A program made the position numbers and the translations under genes. Positions 6,628 through 13,921 of a stretch of 32,601 bases of DNA are shown piece after piece. Within the stretch, counting starts at the first letter, position 1. The number at the start of each line of letters is the position of its first letter. Source of the DNA: Acidobacteriaceae bacterium (GTDB lineage Bacteria; Acidobacteriota; Terriglobia; Terriglobales; Acidobacteriaceae); the NCBI GenBank assembly GCA_003159355.1, contig PLPA01000098.1, forward strand, positions 1-32,601, given 5' to 3'. The notes below the pieces were generated by a model that worked only from the letters and a program-made list of their open reading frames with translations, did not search any database and was not told the DNA's origin.

Positions 6628-9464
6628 CCTTTTTCCTTTAACTCACTTTGTAACTCTTCCAGCAGATTCAGCGCTTGCAGCGGTGTCAGCGAGTTCACGT
6701 CCGTCGCCTCGATGCGGTCCACGATGCGCTGCGAGAGTGGCGTGAAGATGGTCAACTGCACCGGCTCGGCAGCCGTCTCCACCTGCACGCTCTGCCGCTC
6801 CTGCTTTTCATGCTGGCGCAGTACGTGCCGTGCCCGCTCGATGACGGCCATGGGCAGCCCCGCCAGCCGCGCTACTTCAATGCCATAACTCTTGCTGGCG
6901 GCGCCCGGTTCGATGTTATGAAGAAAGACGATTCCGCTCGGCGTCTCTTTCACGCCCACGCGCAGATTGCGGACGCGCGGCAGCTTCTCGGCGAGCATGG
7001 TGAGTTCATGATAGTGCGTGGCGAAGAGCGTGCGCGCGCCGCTCTCCGCATGAAGAAACTCGACCGTCGCCCAGGCCAGCGAAAGCCCGTCGAAGGTCGC
7101 CGTCCCGCGCCCCATTTCGTCGAGTAGGATCAGCGAGCGATTGGTCGCCGTGTTCAGAATCGTCGCCGTCTCGGTCATTTCGACCATAAATGTAGATCGG
7201 CCCCGCGCCACATTGTCGCTCGCTCCGATGCGCGTATAAATCCGGTCCACGAGGCCAAAACGCAAACTCTCCGCCGGCACAAAGCTGCCCATCTGCGCCA
7301 GCAGAACCAGCATCGCCGCCTGGCGCAAATAGGTGCTCTTGCCGCCCATGTTAGGGCCAGTTATAAGTAATAAACTCGGTCCCTCGCCCGCCGCGTTCAA
7401 ATAAATGTCGTTCGGAATGAAGCGTCCCTCGCGCGTCTCCTCCATCCACTGCTCGATGACCGGATGGCGGCCCGCAACAGCTTCGATCACCGGAGCCTCG
7501 TCGATGATTGGCCGCACATACCGGCGTCCCACAGCCAGATGAGCGAAGCAAGCTAGCAAGTCCGCCTCCGCCACGGCAGCCGAGGAGCGCTTGATTCGCC
7601 CCGCGGCCTCCAGAACCGTCCGCCGCAGTTCGGCAAAGATGCGCTTCTCAATCTCGATGGACCGTTCGTGCGCGGAGAGAATCTTGCGCTCATATTCCTT
7701 CAACTCCGGCGTGGTAAACCGCTCAGCATTGACCAGGGTCTGTTTGCGCTCATAATCGGCCGGCGCCAAGGCCATATTCGCCTTGGTGATTTCAATGTAA
7801 TAGCCGAAGACCGAGTTATAGCGCACCTTCAGCGAAGTTATCCCGGTCCGCGCGCGTTCCCGCTCCTCGATGGCCGCAATCTGCTGACGGCCCGTCGTCG
7901 AAATCGTACGCAGTTCGTCCAGTTCCGCGTCAACGCCGGCGGCAATTGCGCCGCCATCGACCAGCGTCAGCGGAGGCTCCTCGACCAGCGTGGTTGAAAT
8001 CCGCGCCGTAACGTCTTCGAGCGTGTCCAGCCGTTCAGTCAACTGCTGCCAGCGCGCCGCCTGCATCGCGTTCAACGCCTTTTTAAGTCCCGGCAGACGG
8101 CTCGAACTCGCCGCCAGCGCCCGCACATCGCGCGCTCCCGCCGAATCCAGCGACAACCGCGCCAGCAATCGCTCCAGGTCCAAAAGTCCCGCAAACGCGC
8201 GCCGAATCTCCTCACGCCTGACCAGATTCCCATGCGCTTCGCCCACCGCCTCGTAGCGAGCTTCCAAGGCTTCGGCGTCCACCAGCGGCCGAAGAATCGT
8301 AGCTCGCAGCAGCCGCTTGCCCATCGGCGTCTGGCAGGCGTCCAGCGTGTGGAAGAGTGTCGCGCGCGCGTCCTGCCCGGCAAAAAGCGGTTCTACTAAT
8401 TCAAGGTTGCGCACCGTCACCTGGTCCAGCTCCAGCGCCGTCGAGTGCTCCTCGAATCGCAGACTGTCAATGTGCAGCGCCTCGTTGCGTTGCGTCGTGC
8501 GCACATAATGCAGCACCGCCCCGGCCGCAATCGCAGCCGCCGGGTGATCGCTCAGCCCATAGCCTTCCAGCGAGCGCACATTCAACTGACGCTCGACCAG
8601 GGGCACGGCAAACTCCCGCGTCCACACCCAGTCCTCGACGCGCGTCCGCGCCGCAACCCGCTCCAGTTGCGCGGGTAGCTCGGCGCTCGCGGCGGTGAGC
8701 ACCTCGGAGGAGCCGGCCTTCAGAATCTCGTCCACCGCTTGCTGGCGGGCCGTGGGTCCGGTGAACTCCGCCGTGCGGAACTCGCCGGTGGAAACGTCGA
8801 GGAGGGCTACCGCGCAGATCAGGCCGCCTGCTGCCGATGAACTTTCGGCTTTGGAAGGGAGCGGCTTCAGCTGCGCCGTTCGTTGTCCGGATTCAAGCAG
8901 GGCTTTAGCCCCTGAGGGAAGTTTTTTCTCGATCCCGCCCACAGCCTCGAAATACGCCGCCAAAAAATTGTTCTGCTCCTGCCCCAGCGCGGCATCCAGA
9001 GCGGTCCCCGGCGAAAGCACGCGGGTGACCTCGCGCCGGACGATCTTTTTCGTCAGCTTGGGATCCTCCATCTGGTCGCAGAGGGCAATGCGGTAGCCCT
9101 TGCGCAGCAGGCGCGTCAGGTAGCTCTCGACCGCGTGATAAGGCACCCCGCACATCGGCTGCGCCCGCTCCCGGTCGCGCGCCGTCAGCGTCAGTTGCAG
9201 CTCCCGGCTGGCCGTCACCGCATCGTCGTAGAAAAGCTCGTAGAAATCTCCCATGCGGAAAAACAGCAGCGCGTCGGGATTCTCCCGCTTGGCCGCCGTC
9301 CACTGGCGCATGAAGGGGGTCAGCTCAGCGGAACCCTTCTCCGAAGGGGGAATTGACGGAGTCTCGGATTGATTGTCTTCTCGAATCACGTTGGCTTTAA
9401 GAGTATCGCGGCGGGACGGCAACGGGGTAGCCTGAGCGCGGCAGGACATAGGAAAAAGTGTCAT
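6624..9464 (-). CDS. mutS: DNA mismatch repair protein MutS
   Basis: The product is 946 aa, longer than the usual ~850-880. It recognises mismatches and uses ATP to start repair with MutL. The mismatch-binding Phe-x-Glu is in MGDFYELFYDDA (F74, E76). The Walker A loop GPNMGGKST is near residue 705, and Walker B LILLDEMGRGT with the signature region is near 780. The C-terminus is a short helical tail. Two features lengthen it: about 45 poorly conserved residues before the canonical LTPFMRQW start, and an extra loop at about 173-215 between NNFLAAYFEA and VALLDVSTGEF. That loop contains a translated palindrome. The first ATG has no obvious ribosome-binding site, so the start may lie further in. 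It heads the mutS-nagZ-anmK overlap series and is divergent from tumE with only ~62 nt between. Confidence 0.96.
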   Translation of the reverse strand: MTLFPMSCRAQATPLPSRRDTLKANVIREDNQSETPSIPPSEKGSAELTPFMRQWTAAKRENPDALLFFRMGDFYELFYDDAVTASRELQLTLTARDRERAQPMCGVPYHAVESYLTRLLRKGYRIALCDQMEDPKLTKKIVRREVTRVLSPGTALDAALGQEQNNFLAAYFEAVGGIEKKLPSGAKALLESGQRTAQLKPLPSKAESSSAAGGLICAVALLDVSTGEFRTAEFTGPTARQQAVDEILKAGSSEVLTAASAELPAQLERVAARTRVEDWVWTREFAVPLVERQLNVRSLEGYGLSDHPAAAIAAGAVLHYVRTTQRNEALHIDSLRFEEHSTALELDQVTVRNLELVEPLFAGQDARATLFHTLDACQTPMGKRLLRATILRPLVDAEALEARYEAVGEAHGNLVRREEIRRAFAGLLDLERLLARLSLDSAGARDVRALAASSSRLPGLKKALNAMQAARWQQLTERLDTLEDVTARISTTLVEEPPLTLVDGGAIAAGVDAELDELRTISTTGRQQIAAIEERERARTGITSLKVRYNSVFGYYIEITKANMALAPADYERKQTLVNAERFTTPELKEYERKILSAHERSIEIEKRIFAELRRTVLEAAGRIKRSSAAVAEADLLACFAHLAVGRRYVRPIIDEAPVIEAVAGRHPVIEQWMEETREGRFIPNDIYLNAAGEGPSLLLITGPNMGGKSTYLRQAAMLVLLAQMGSFVPAESLRFGLVDRIYTRIGASDNVARGRSTFMVEMTETATILNTATNRSLILLDEMGRGTATFDGLSLAWATVEFLHAESGARTLFATHYHELTMLAEKLPRVRNLRVGVKETPSGIVFLHNIEPGAASKSYGIEVARLAGLPMAVIERARHVLRQHEKQERQSVQVETAAEPVQLTIFTPLSQRIVDRIEATDVNSLTPLQALNLLEELQSELKEKG
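8898..8914. repeat. CAGGGGCTAAAGCCCTG-type palindrome inside mutS
   Basis: The plus strand reads CAGGGCTTTAGCCCCTG. It is a near-perfect dyad (GGGCT-TT-AGCCC core) lying exactly in the extra loop of MutS, encoding residues about 184-189. GGCTAAAGCC-type palindromes recur in many acidobacterial genomes (from memory, not checked here). Confidence 0.55.
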
Positions 9465-9514
9465 GACGGGTCTGGCACGGTCTTCAGGTATTGCGCAAGA
9501 AGCATCACCTGTGC

Positions 9515-9520
9515 GAGAAT
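9515..9520 (+). promoter_or_regulatory. Possible -10 box for tumE
   Basis: GAGAAT lies 6 nt before the tumE ATG. TTGCGC lies 18 nt upstream (9491-9496) as a possible -35. No Shine-Dalgarno is present, so a leaderless transcript is possible. The match to consensus is weak. Confidence 0.3.
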
Positions 9521-9526
9521 CTTCCC

Positions 9527-9862
9527 ATGGCCGGGCGAGGTGGTCTGCTCAAAACAACCGACTACGAAACTGGCTTTTGGTGTGCCGGCGGCACCGGAAT
9601 TCTGCGCGAAGAGGTTTGGGTGAATGATAAGAGTGAGGTCATACGATACAACCTTGCCTTTCTCATGCCACATCTGACCGGAATCGACAATGGCCGCGTG
9701 CTTGGCTACGATAACGCACATGGTGTTCATGAGCGTCATTTTATGGGTCAGGTGAATCCGGTCGAGTTCAAGGAGTATGTGGCCACGGCGGACCACTTTT
9801 ATAGGGAAGTCGAGGCTATCAGGAGAAGCTATGAAAACTCAACTATTCGCGGACGGATTTGA
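9527..9862 (+). CDS. TumE-like toxin (DUF6516 family)
   Basis: The product is 111 aa from ATG 9527. The ORF track's longer version uses a TTG at 9491 with no ribosome-binding site. The segment VIRYNLAFLMPHLTGIDNGRVLGYDNAHG followed by HERHFMG resembles the TumE family of toxins, where a conserved GYDN-H-H pattern is typical. The downstream HTH gene starts 32 nt before this one ends, the usual toxin-antitoxin overlap. TumE-type proteins are proposed RNases or translation inhibitors; activity here is inferred from family and pairing only. The module fits between divergent mutS and lepB. Confidence 0.72.
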   Translation: MAGRGGLLKTTDYETGFWCAGGTGILREEVWVNDKSEVIRYNLAFLMPHLTGIDNGRVLGYDNAHGVHERHFMGQVNPVEFKEYVATADHFYREVEAIRRSYENSTIRGRI

Positions 9863-10199
9863 AGGCCATGTGCGCCGTTCCCTGGAACGCGCGAGGAGAC
9901 TACAGAACGGCGAGCGGCTGGAGCCGGAGAGGATCATCACCTTTGCCGACCCGCTCGATATGCTGGAATGCCTGACGGCGCAGCGCGTCCGTCTGTGCCA
10001 GGTGGCCCGCAAGAAGCGCCTCAGCATCTCGGCCCTCGCCGAGGAACTGGGCCGCAATCGCGGTTCGGTTACCCGCGACGTGAACAAGCTTAAGAGCTAT
10101 GGATTGATTCGTCTCCGTCAGCAGGTCAACCCCGGCCACGGCGTAGTCCAGATCGTCGAGCCCGTCGCCCAGAAGTTCGATATGCGCGCCGCCTTGTAG
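9831..10199 (+). CDS. TumA-like antitoxin, winged-HTH DNA-binding protein
   Basis: The product is 122 aa from ATG 9831, which has AGGAG at good spacing. The earlier ATG in the ORF track (9777) is in the middle of tumE with no such site. The C-terminal half is a winged helix: LCQVARKKRLSISALAEELGRNRGSVTRDVNKLKSYGLIRL. This is the MarR/HVO_A0114-like fold used by antitoxins of TumE systems. It overlaps tumE by 32 nt. As antitoxin and DNA-binding protein it probably represses its own operon. The identification is by fold and neighbour. Confidence 0.75.
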   Translation: MKTQLFADGFEGHVRRSLERARRLQNGERLEPERIITFADPLDMLECLTAQRVRLCQVARKKRLSISALAEELGRNRGSVTRDVNKLKSYGLIRLRQQVNPGHGVVQIVEPVAQKFDMRAAL

Positions 10200-10239
10200 G
10201 AGTTCCTTTGGTAACTGGCTCGGGCTGGGCGCGAAAGAT

Positions 10240-10245
10240 TAAAAT
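10240..10245 (+). promoter_or_regulatory. Possible -10 box ahead of lepB
   Basis: TAAAAT lies in the 132-nt gap between tumA and lepB, about 86 nt before the lepB ATG. No good -35 was found. It is noted because the same hexamer precedes carA, the DapA-family gene and the PLP decarboxylase gene. Confidence 0.22.
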
Positions 10246-10331
10246 CGCATAGGCGGGCAAATTGGTGCATTCATGTCCATTGTTTGTCGAGCTGAAGTTG
10301 CAAGACATTGATACTAAACGAGCAGGAGCAG

Positions 10332-10946
10332 ATGGAGCCGATTTCCCCCAACTTTCCCCAGTCCGAACCAACCCTCAACCCTGGCGCGGACCTGAACCCG
10401 CAGCCTCTCGTCCAAGTGCCCGCGCCGTCGCCAAAATCCAGCGGTATAGGGCTGTGGGTACGGGATTTGTTGGTCTCCGCGGCCGCCTCGGTGCTCATTA
10501 TTACCTTCCTTTACCAGCCGGTGCGCGTGGAAGGCACCAGTATGTTGCCGTGGCTGGAGGATCAGGACCGCCTCTTCATCAACAAGTTCGTCTACAAATT
10601 CACCTCCATCGAACGCGGCGACGTGGTGGTCTTTCACTATCCGCGCGACCCGGAGAAGAGCTACATCAAGCGCGTCATTGCCCTGCCCGGCGACCGGCTG
10701 CGCATCGACCACGGCACAGTTTGGCTCAACGGCCAACCCCTGCGCGAGAGCTACGTTCCCGAAGAGTTCCGCGACAGCCGCTCAATGGCGGAGATGGTGG
10801 TTCCCGAGGACGCGTTCTTCATGATGGGCGACCACCGTTCCATCTCCTCCGACAGCCGCGAATTCGGTCCCGTCGAGCGCTCGCTGATCTACGGAAAAGC
10901 TGTCTTTGTCTACTGGCCGGCGCGCGACGCGGGCGCAGTGCATTGA
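10332..10946 (+). CDS. lepB: Signal peptidase I
   Basis: The product is 204 aa and removes signal peptides from exported proteins at the inner membrane. After a Pro-rich cytoplasmic N-terminus there is one membrane segment at about 41-62 (LWVRDLLVSAAASVLIITFLY). Box B follows with the catalytic serine (VEGTSMLPWL, Ser70) and box D with the general-base lysine (YIKRVIALPGD, Lys113). Box E is GDHRSISSDSREFGPV. The chosen ATG has AGGAG only 3 nt upstream. The ORF track start is a TTG at 10308 that would add eight residues and has no ribosome-binding site. It is followed 82 nt later by carA; nothing ties it functionally to its neighbours. Confidence 0.95.
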   Translation: MEPISPNFPQSEPTLNPGADLNPQPLVQVPAPSPKSSGIGLWVRDLLVSAAASVLIITFLYQPVRVEGTSMLPWLEDQDRLFINKFVYKFTSIERGDVVVFHYPRDPEKSYIKRVIALPGDRLRIDHGTVWLNGQPLRESYVPEEFRDSRSMAEMVVPEDAFFMMGDHRSISSDSREFGPVERSLIYGKAVFVYWPARDAGAVH

Positions 10947-10995
10947 GGGGCGGAAACTGCCCGGTATTCCACCGGCACAATCCCCGCAAAGCTGT

Positions 10996-11010
10996 TAAAA
11001 TCGATAGAAT
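10996..11010 (+). promoter_or_regulatory. Candidate -10 boxes for the car operon
   Basis: TAAAAT (10996-11001) and TAGAAT (11005-11010) lie 19-28 nt before the carA ATG. GGAG follows at 11020 as the ribosome-binding site, within a tiny CTCC-TC-GGAG inverted repeat. No strong -35 was seen. This would be the only visible promoter for carA, the R-M genes and carB. Confidence 0.35.
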
Positions 11011-11028
11011 CCACTCCTCGGAGAGGCA

Positions 11029-12177
11029 ATGCAATCGATTCTAGCGCTCGAAGACGGGCGTATCTTCCACGGCCTCGGCTATGGGCACCCAGGCGAATGC
11101 CGGGGCGAGGTCGTTTTCAATACTTCCCTTACCGGCTACCAGGAGATCGCCACCGACCCCTCCTATGCCGGGCAAATCGTCGTTCTCACCAACCCCCAGA
11201 TCGGCAACTACGGCACCTGCCAGGCGGATAACGAGTCGGCCAAGCCCTATATCGAGGGCCTGATCGTCCGCGAGTTCTCGCCCATCAGTTCCAATTGGCG
11301 CTCCGAGCAGGTCACCGACGAGTACATGGAGCGCTATTCGGTTCCGGTGCTGGCCGAGATCGACACCCGCGCCCTGGTGCGCCACCTGCGCACTTACGGC
11401 GTGATGCGCGGCGTGATTTCGACTGTTGAGAGCGACACGAATCTACTTGTTCAAAAGGCGAGAAGCCTCCGCAAGATGGATGGGACGGATCTGGCGCGCG
11501 TGGTCTCGACCAAGTCGGTCTACACCTTCGACGTGACGGATAGCCGCAACCAGACGGGCGATCCTTTACTGGCGGTTGGCTTTAACCAAAACGCGGACGG
11601 GCGGAAGCCCCTCCATGTCGTAGCCTACGACTTCGGCATCAAGCAGAACATTTTGCGGATGCTGGTGCGCGAGGGCTGCCGCGTGACGGTGGTTCCCGCC
11701 GAGACCACGGCCGAGGATGTCTTCGACCTCAAGCCCGACGGCGTCTTCCTCTCCAACGGCCCCGGCGACCCGGAGCCGGTCGATTACGCCGTGCGCGCCA
11801 TTCGCAAATTCCTGGGCCGCGTGCCGGTCTTCGGAATCTGCCTCGGCCATCAACTCACCGGCATTGCCCTGGGCGGCAAGACATACAAGCTCAAATTCGG
11901 CCATCACGGCGGCAACCACCCGGTGCGCAACAACCTCACCGGCAAGGTGGAGATCACCGCGCACAACCACAACTTTGCCGTCGATCCAGACTCGATCAAC
12001 GCCAACGAGGTCGAGTTGACGCACGTGGACCTGAATGACCAAACGCTGGAAGGCCTGCGCCACCGCACGCTCCCGCTCTTCAGCGTGCAGTACCACCCCG
12101 AGGCCGCGCCGGGGCCGCACGATTCCAATTACCTCTTCCGCGACTTCCGGCGGATGATGGAGGAGTGGAAATCATGA
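11029..12177 (+). CDS. carA: Carbamoyl-phosphate synthase small subunit (glutaminase)
   Basis: The product is 382 aa, full length. It hydrolyses glutamine and channels ammonia to CarB for carbamoyl phosphate, the precursor of pyrimidines and arginine. The N-terminal CPSase small-chain domain runs to about residue 180 ([22 protein letters not shown]). The class I glutamine amidotransferase domain has the nucleophile elbow FGICLGHQ (Cys near 271) and the His/Glu pair in [20 protein letters not shown] precedes the ATG. The gene ends with TGA inside the ATGA shared with the methyltransferase start, so the next gene is not carB but the inserted restriction-modification pair. Confidence 0.97.
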   Translation: MQSILALEDGRIFHGLGYGHPGECRGEVVFNTSLTGYQEIATDPSYAGQIVVLTNPQIGNYGTCQADNESAKPYIEGLIVREFSPISSNWRSEQVTDEYMERYSVPVLAEIDTRALVRHLRTYGVMRGVISTVESDTNLLVQKARSLRKMDGTDLARVVSTKSVYTFDVTDSRNQTGDPLLAVGFNQNADGRKPLHVVAYDFGIKQNILRMLVREGCRVTVVPAETTAEDVFDLKPDGVFLSNGPGDPEPVDYAVRAIRKFLGRVPVFGICLGHQLTGIALGGKTYKLKFGHHGGNHPVRNNLTGKVEITAHNHNFAVDPDSINANEVELTHVDLNDQTLEGLRHRTLPLFSVQYHPEAAPGPHDSNYLFRDFRRMMEEWKS

Positions 12178-13193
12178 GCGGACTCGCTGCCAGAAGGGAA
12201 GAGCCAAGGCCGGAGACAATCATCATTCCGGAGTTGGATCTCCATTCCTTTCTGAGCGAACCGCAATTGCTCGACTCTCTTGAGCAGACTGAGATTCCCC
12301 GGCTAGCGCGTAATTCTGAAGCGATGCATCTGCTCGATCAGGTACTGTTGCGCATTCCTACGAGCCACTTTTTGGTGCATGGGGATGCGCGTGAGATGCA
12401 GTCCCTGGCTCCAGATAGCGCGCATCTAATCCTGACTTCTCCGCCCTACTGGACACTGAAGAAGTATGACGATACCGATGGACAGCTTGGCCATGTGGAC
12501 AGTTACGATGAGTTTCTTGCGGAGTTGGGTCGAGTGTGGCGGCGCTGCTTCGACTTGCTGGTTCCGGGCGGGCGCTTGATTTGTGTTGTGGGCGATGTTT
12601 GTCTGTCGAGAAAACAGAATGATGGCCGTCACACGGTTGTGCCTCTCCATGCTTCCATACAGGAGCTTTGCCGCAAGATCGGCTTCGACAATCTCGCGCC
12701 CATCATCTGGCACAAGATTGCCAACGCCGTGTATGAGGTCTCGGGTGGTGGAGGCTTCCTCGGCAAACCCTATGAACCCAACTCGGTCATCAAGAATGAT
12801 GTGGAGTACATCCTGATGTTCCGCAAGCCGGGCGGCTATCGCAAGCCGACTTCCGCCAAGCGCCTGCTCTCCATTATTAGCGCGGAGAATTATCAAAGCT
12901 GGTTTCAGCAGATTTGGACGGGCCTTACCGGGGCTTCGACAAAAGACCATCCGGCGCCCTACCCTGTCGAACTGGCGGAGCGGTTGATTCGAATGTTTAG
13001 TTTTGCCGGAGATGTGGTGATTGATCCATTCTCCGGCTCGGGTACCAACGCTATTGCCGCCGCACGAACAGGGCGGCATAGCATCGGATTTGAAATCAGC
13101 GACAAGTATCACAAAAAATCGGTGGAGCGGTTCTATCGGGAGACCGGCGGCCTTTTCTGGAAACCTCAGGTTACGGAGGTTGAGGAGCTATGA
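12174..13193 (+). CDS. Site-specific DNA methyltransferase of a type II R-M pair
   Basis: The product is 339 aa from the ATG in the ATGA overlap with carA; the ORF track used a GTG 9 nt upstream. The catalytic motif IV TSPPYW is at residues 88-93 and the AdoMet-binding motif DPFSGSGTN is near 284-292. This order (catalytic first, FxGxG last) defines beta-class amino-methyltransferases. TSPPYW is most often seen in N4-cytosine enzymes, although N6-adenine enzymes cannot be excluded. It should protect the host from the adjoining XhoI/PaeR7I-type endonuclease, whose gene it overlaps by 4 nt. It sits within carAB and has no promoter of its own that I can see. Confidence 0.93.
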   Translation: MSGLAARREEPRPETIIIPELDLHSFLSEPQLLDSLEQTEIPRLARNSEAMHLLDQVLLRIPTSHFLVHGDAREMQSLAPDSAHLILTSPPYWTLKKYDDTDGQLGHVDSYDEFLAELGRVWRRCFDLLVPGGRLICVVGDVCLSRKQNDGRHTVVPLHASIQELCRKIGFDNLAPIIWHKIANAVYEVSGGGGFLGKPYEPNSVIKNDVEYILMFRKPGGYRKPTSAKRLLSIISAENYQSWFQQIWTGLTGASTKDHPAPYPVELAERLIRMFSFAGDVVIDPFSGSGTNAIAAARTGRHSIGFEISDKYHKKSVERFYRETGGLFWKPQVTEVEEL

Positions 13194-13918
13194 GTCCACA
13201 TTGGGAGAAGCGAATCCACGCAGCCGTCAAACATTTTTGGGCAACTCGTGGGAATCAAGCCGAGAGGCAAGGCGCGAAGACAGGGGCTAGAGACGCCGGG
13301 AATCGCACCGCGGTTACGGGCGGCAAACAGTTGGACGGATTTGTCGAGTTAGTTCGGGATTTCCTTTCTGAATGCGGAATCGAGAAATCCTGTATCTTCT
13401 GCAATCAGGCGGTCGAGCTTCCGGGATGGTTCCGCGCAGAGAAAAAGTGGGATTTGCTGGTAGTCGTAAAGGGTCAGTTGATTGCGGCAATGGAATTCAA
13501 GTCGCAGGTTGGTTCATTTGGGAATAACTTCAACAATCGCACAGAAGAAGTCTTGGGAAGTGCAACTGACATTTGGACGGCCTATCGGGAAGGGGCATTC
13601 ACTCTTTCGCAGCGTCCATGGTTGGGGTATGTGATGGTACTTGAAGAGATCGCGCGATCATTGAGCCCTGTCGGTGTGAAAGAGCCTCACTTTCCGGTGT
13701 TCCCAGAGTTCCGTGAAGCTTCTTATGCCAAACGGTACGAGATTCTGATGACTAAGCTGGTAAGGGAACGACTGTATGACAGTGCTGCCCTTCTTCTTTC
13801 CAACCTCGCCTCTGCGAAAGATGGAAGCTATCGCCAGCCATCGTCCGAATTAAGTTTTGAAAACTTTTTAACCTCGCTCAAGGCGCGAGCCATGGCAATC
13901 ACAGGAGACTCAAAGTAG
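13190..13918 (+). CDS. Type II restriction endonuclease, XhoI/PaeR7I family
   Basis: The product is 242 aa. Strong family resemblance is visible in GGKQLDGFVELV, LPGWFRAEKKWDLLVV, EFKSQVGSFGNNFNNRTEE and HFPVFPEFREASYAKRYE. The PD-(D/E)xK nuclease core is read as WD (Asp88) followed by MEFK (Glu102, Lys104). Characterised members cut CTCGAG; that specificity is inferred here. The start overlaps the methyltransferase stop (ATGA), and the TAG ends 3 nt before the carB ATG. Base composition looks more AT-rich than carA/carB, especially at the 3' end (AAAACTTTTTAAC), suggesting transfer. The frame is intact, so the enzyme may be active. Confidence 0.93.
   Translation: MSPHWEKRIHAAVKHFWATRGNQAERQGAKTGARDAGNRTAVTGGKQLDGFVELVRDFLSECGIEKSCIFCNQAVELPGWFRAEKKWDLLVVVKGQLIAAMEFKSQVGSFGNNFNNRTEEVLGSATDIWTAYREGAFTLSQRPWLGYVMVLEEIARSLSPVGVKEPHFPVFPEFREASYAKRYEILMTKLVRERLYDSAALLLSNLASAKDGSYRQPSSELSFENFLTSLKARAMAITGDSK
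13903..13907 (+). promoter_or_regulatory. Distant ribosome-binding site for carB
   Basis: AGGAG lies inside the endonuclease gene, 14 nt before the carB ATG. The spacing is unusually long and nothing closer is present, so carB translation may depend on coupling with the preceding stop. Confidence 0.35.
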
Positions 13919-13921
13919 ACC

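Noticed and set aside
9461-9796. 111-aa minus-strand ORF upstream of mutS
   Set aside because: It mirrors the TumE coding frame; the plus frame has the family motif GYDNAH and a partner gene.
12165-12173. Upstream GTG start for the methyltransferase
   Set aside because: The ATG at 12174 forms the standard ATGA overlap with carA, so the extra three residues are unlikely.
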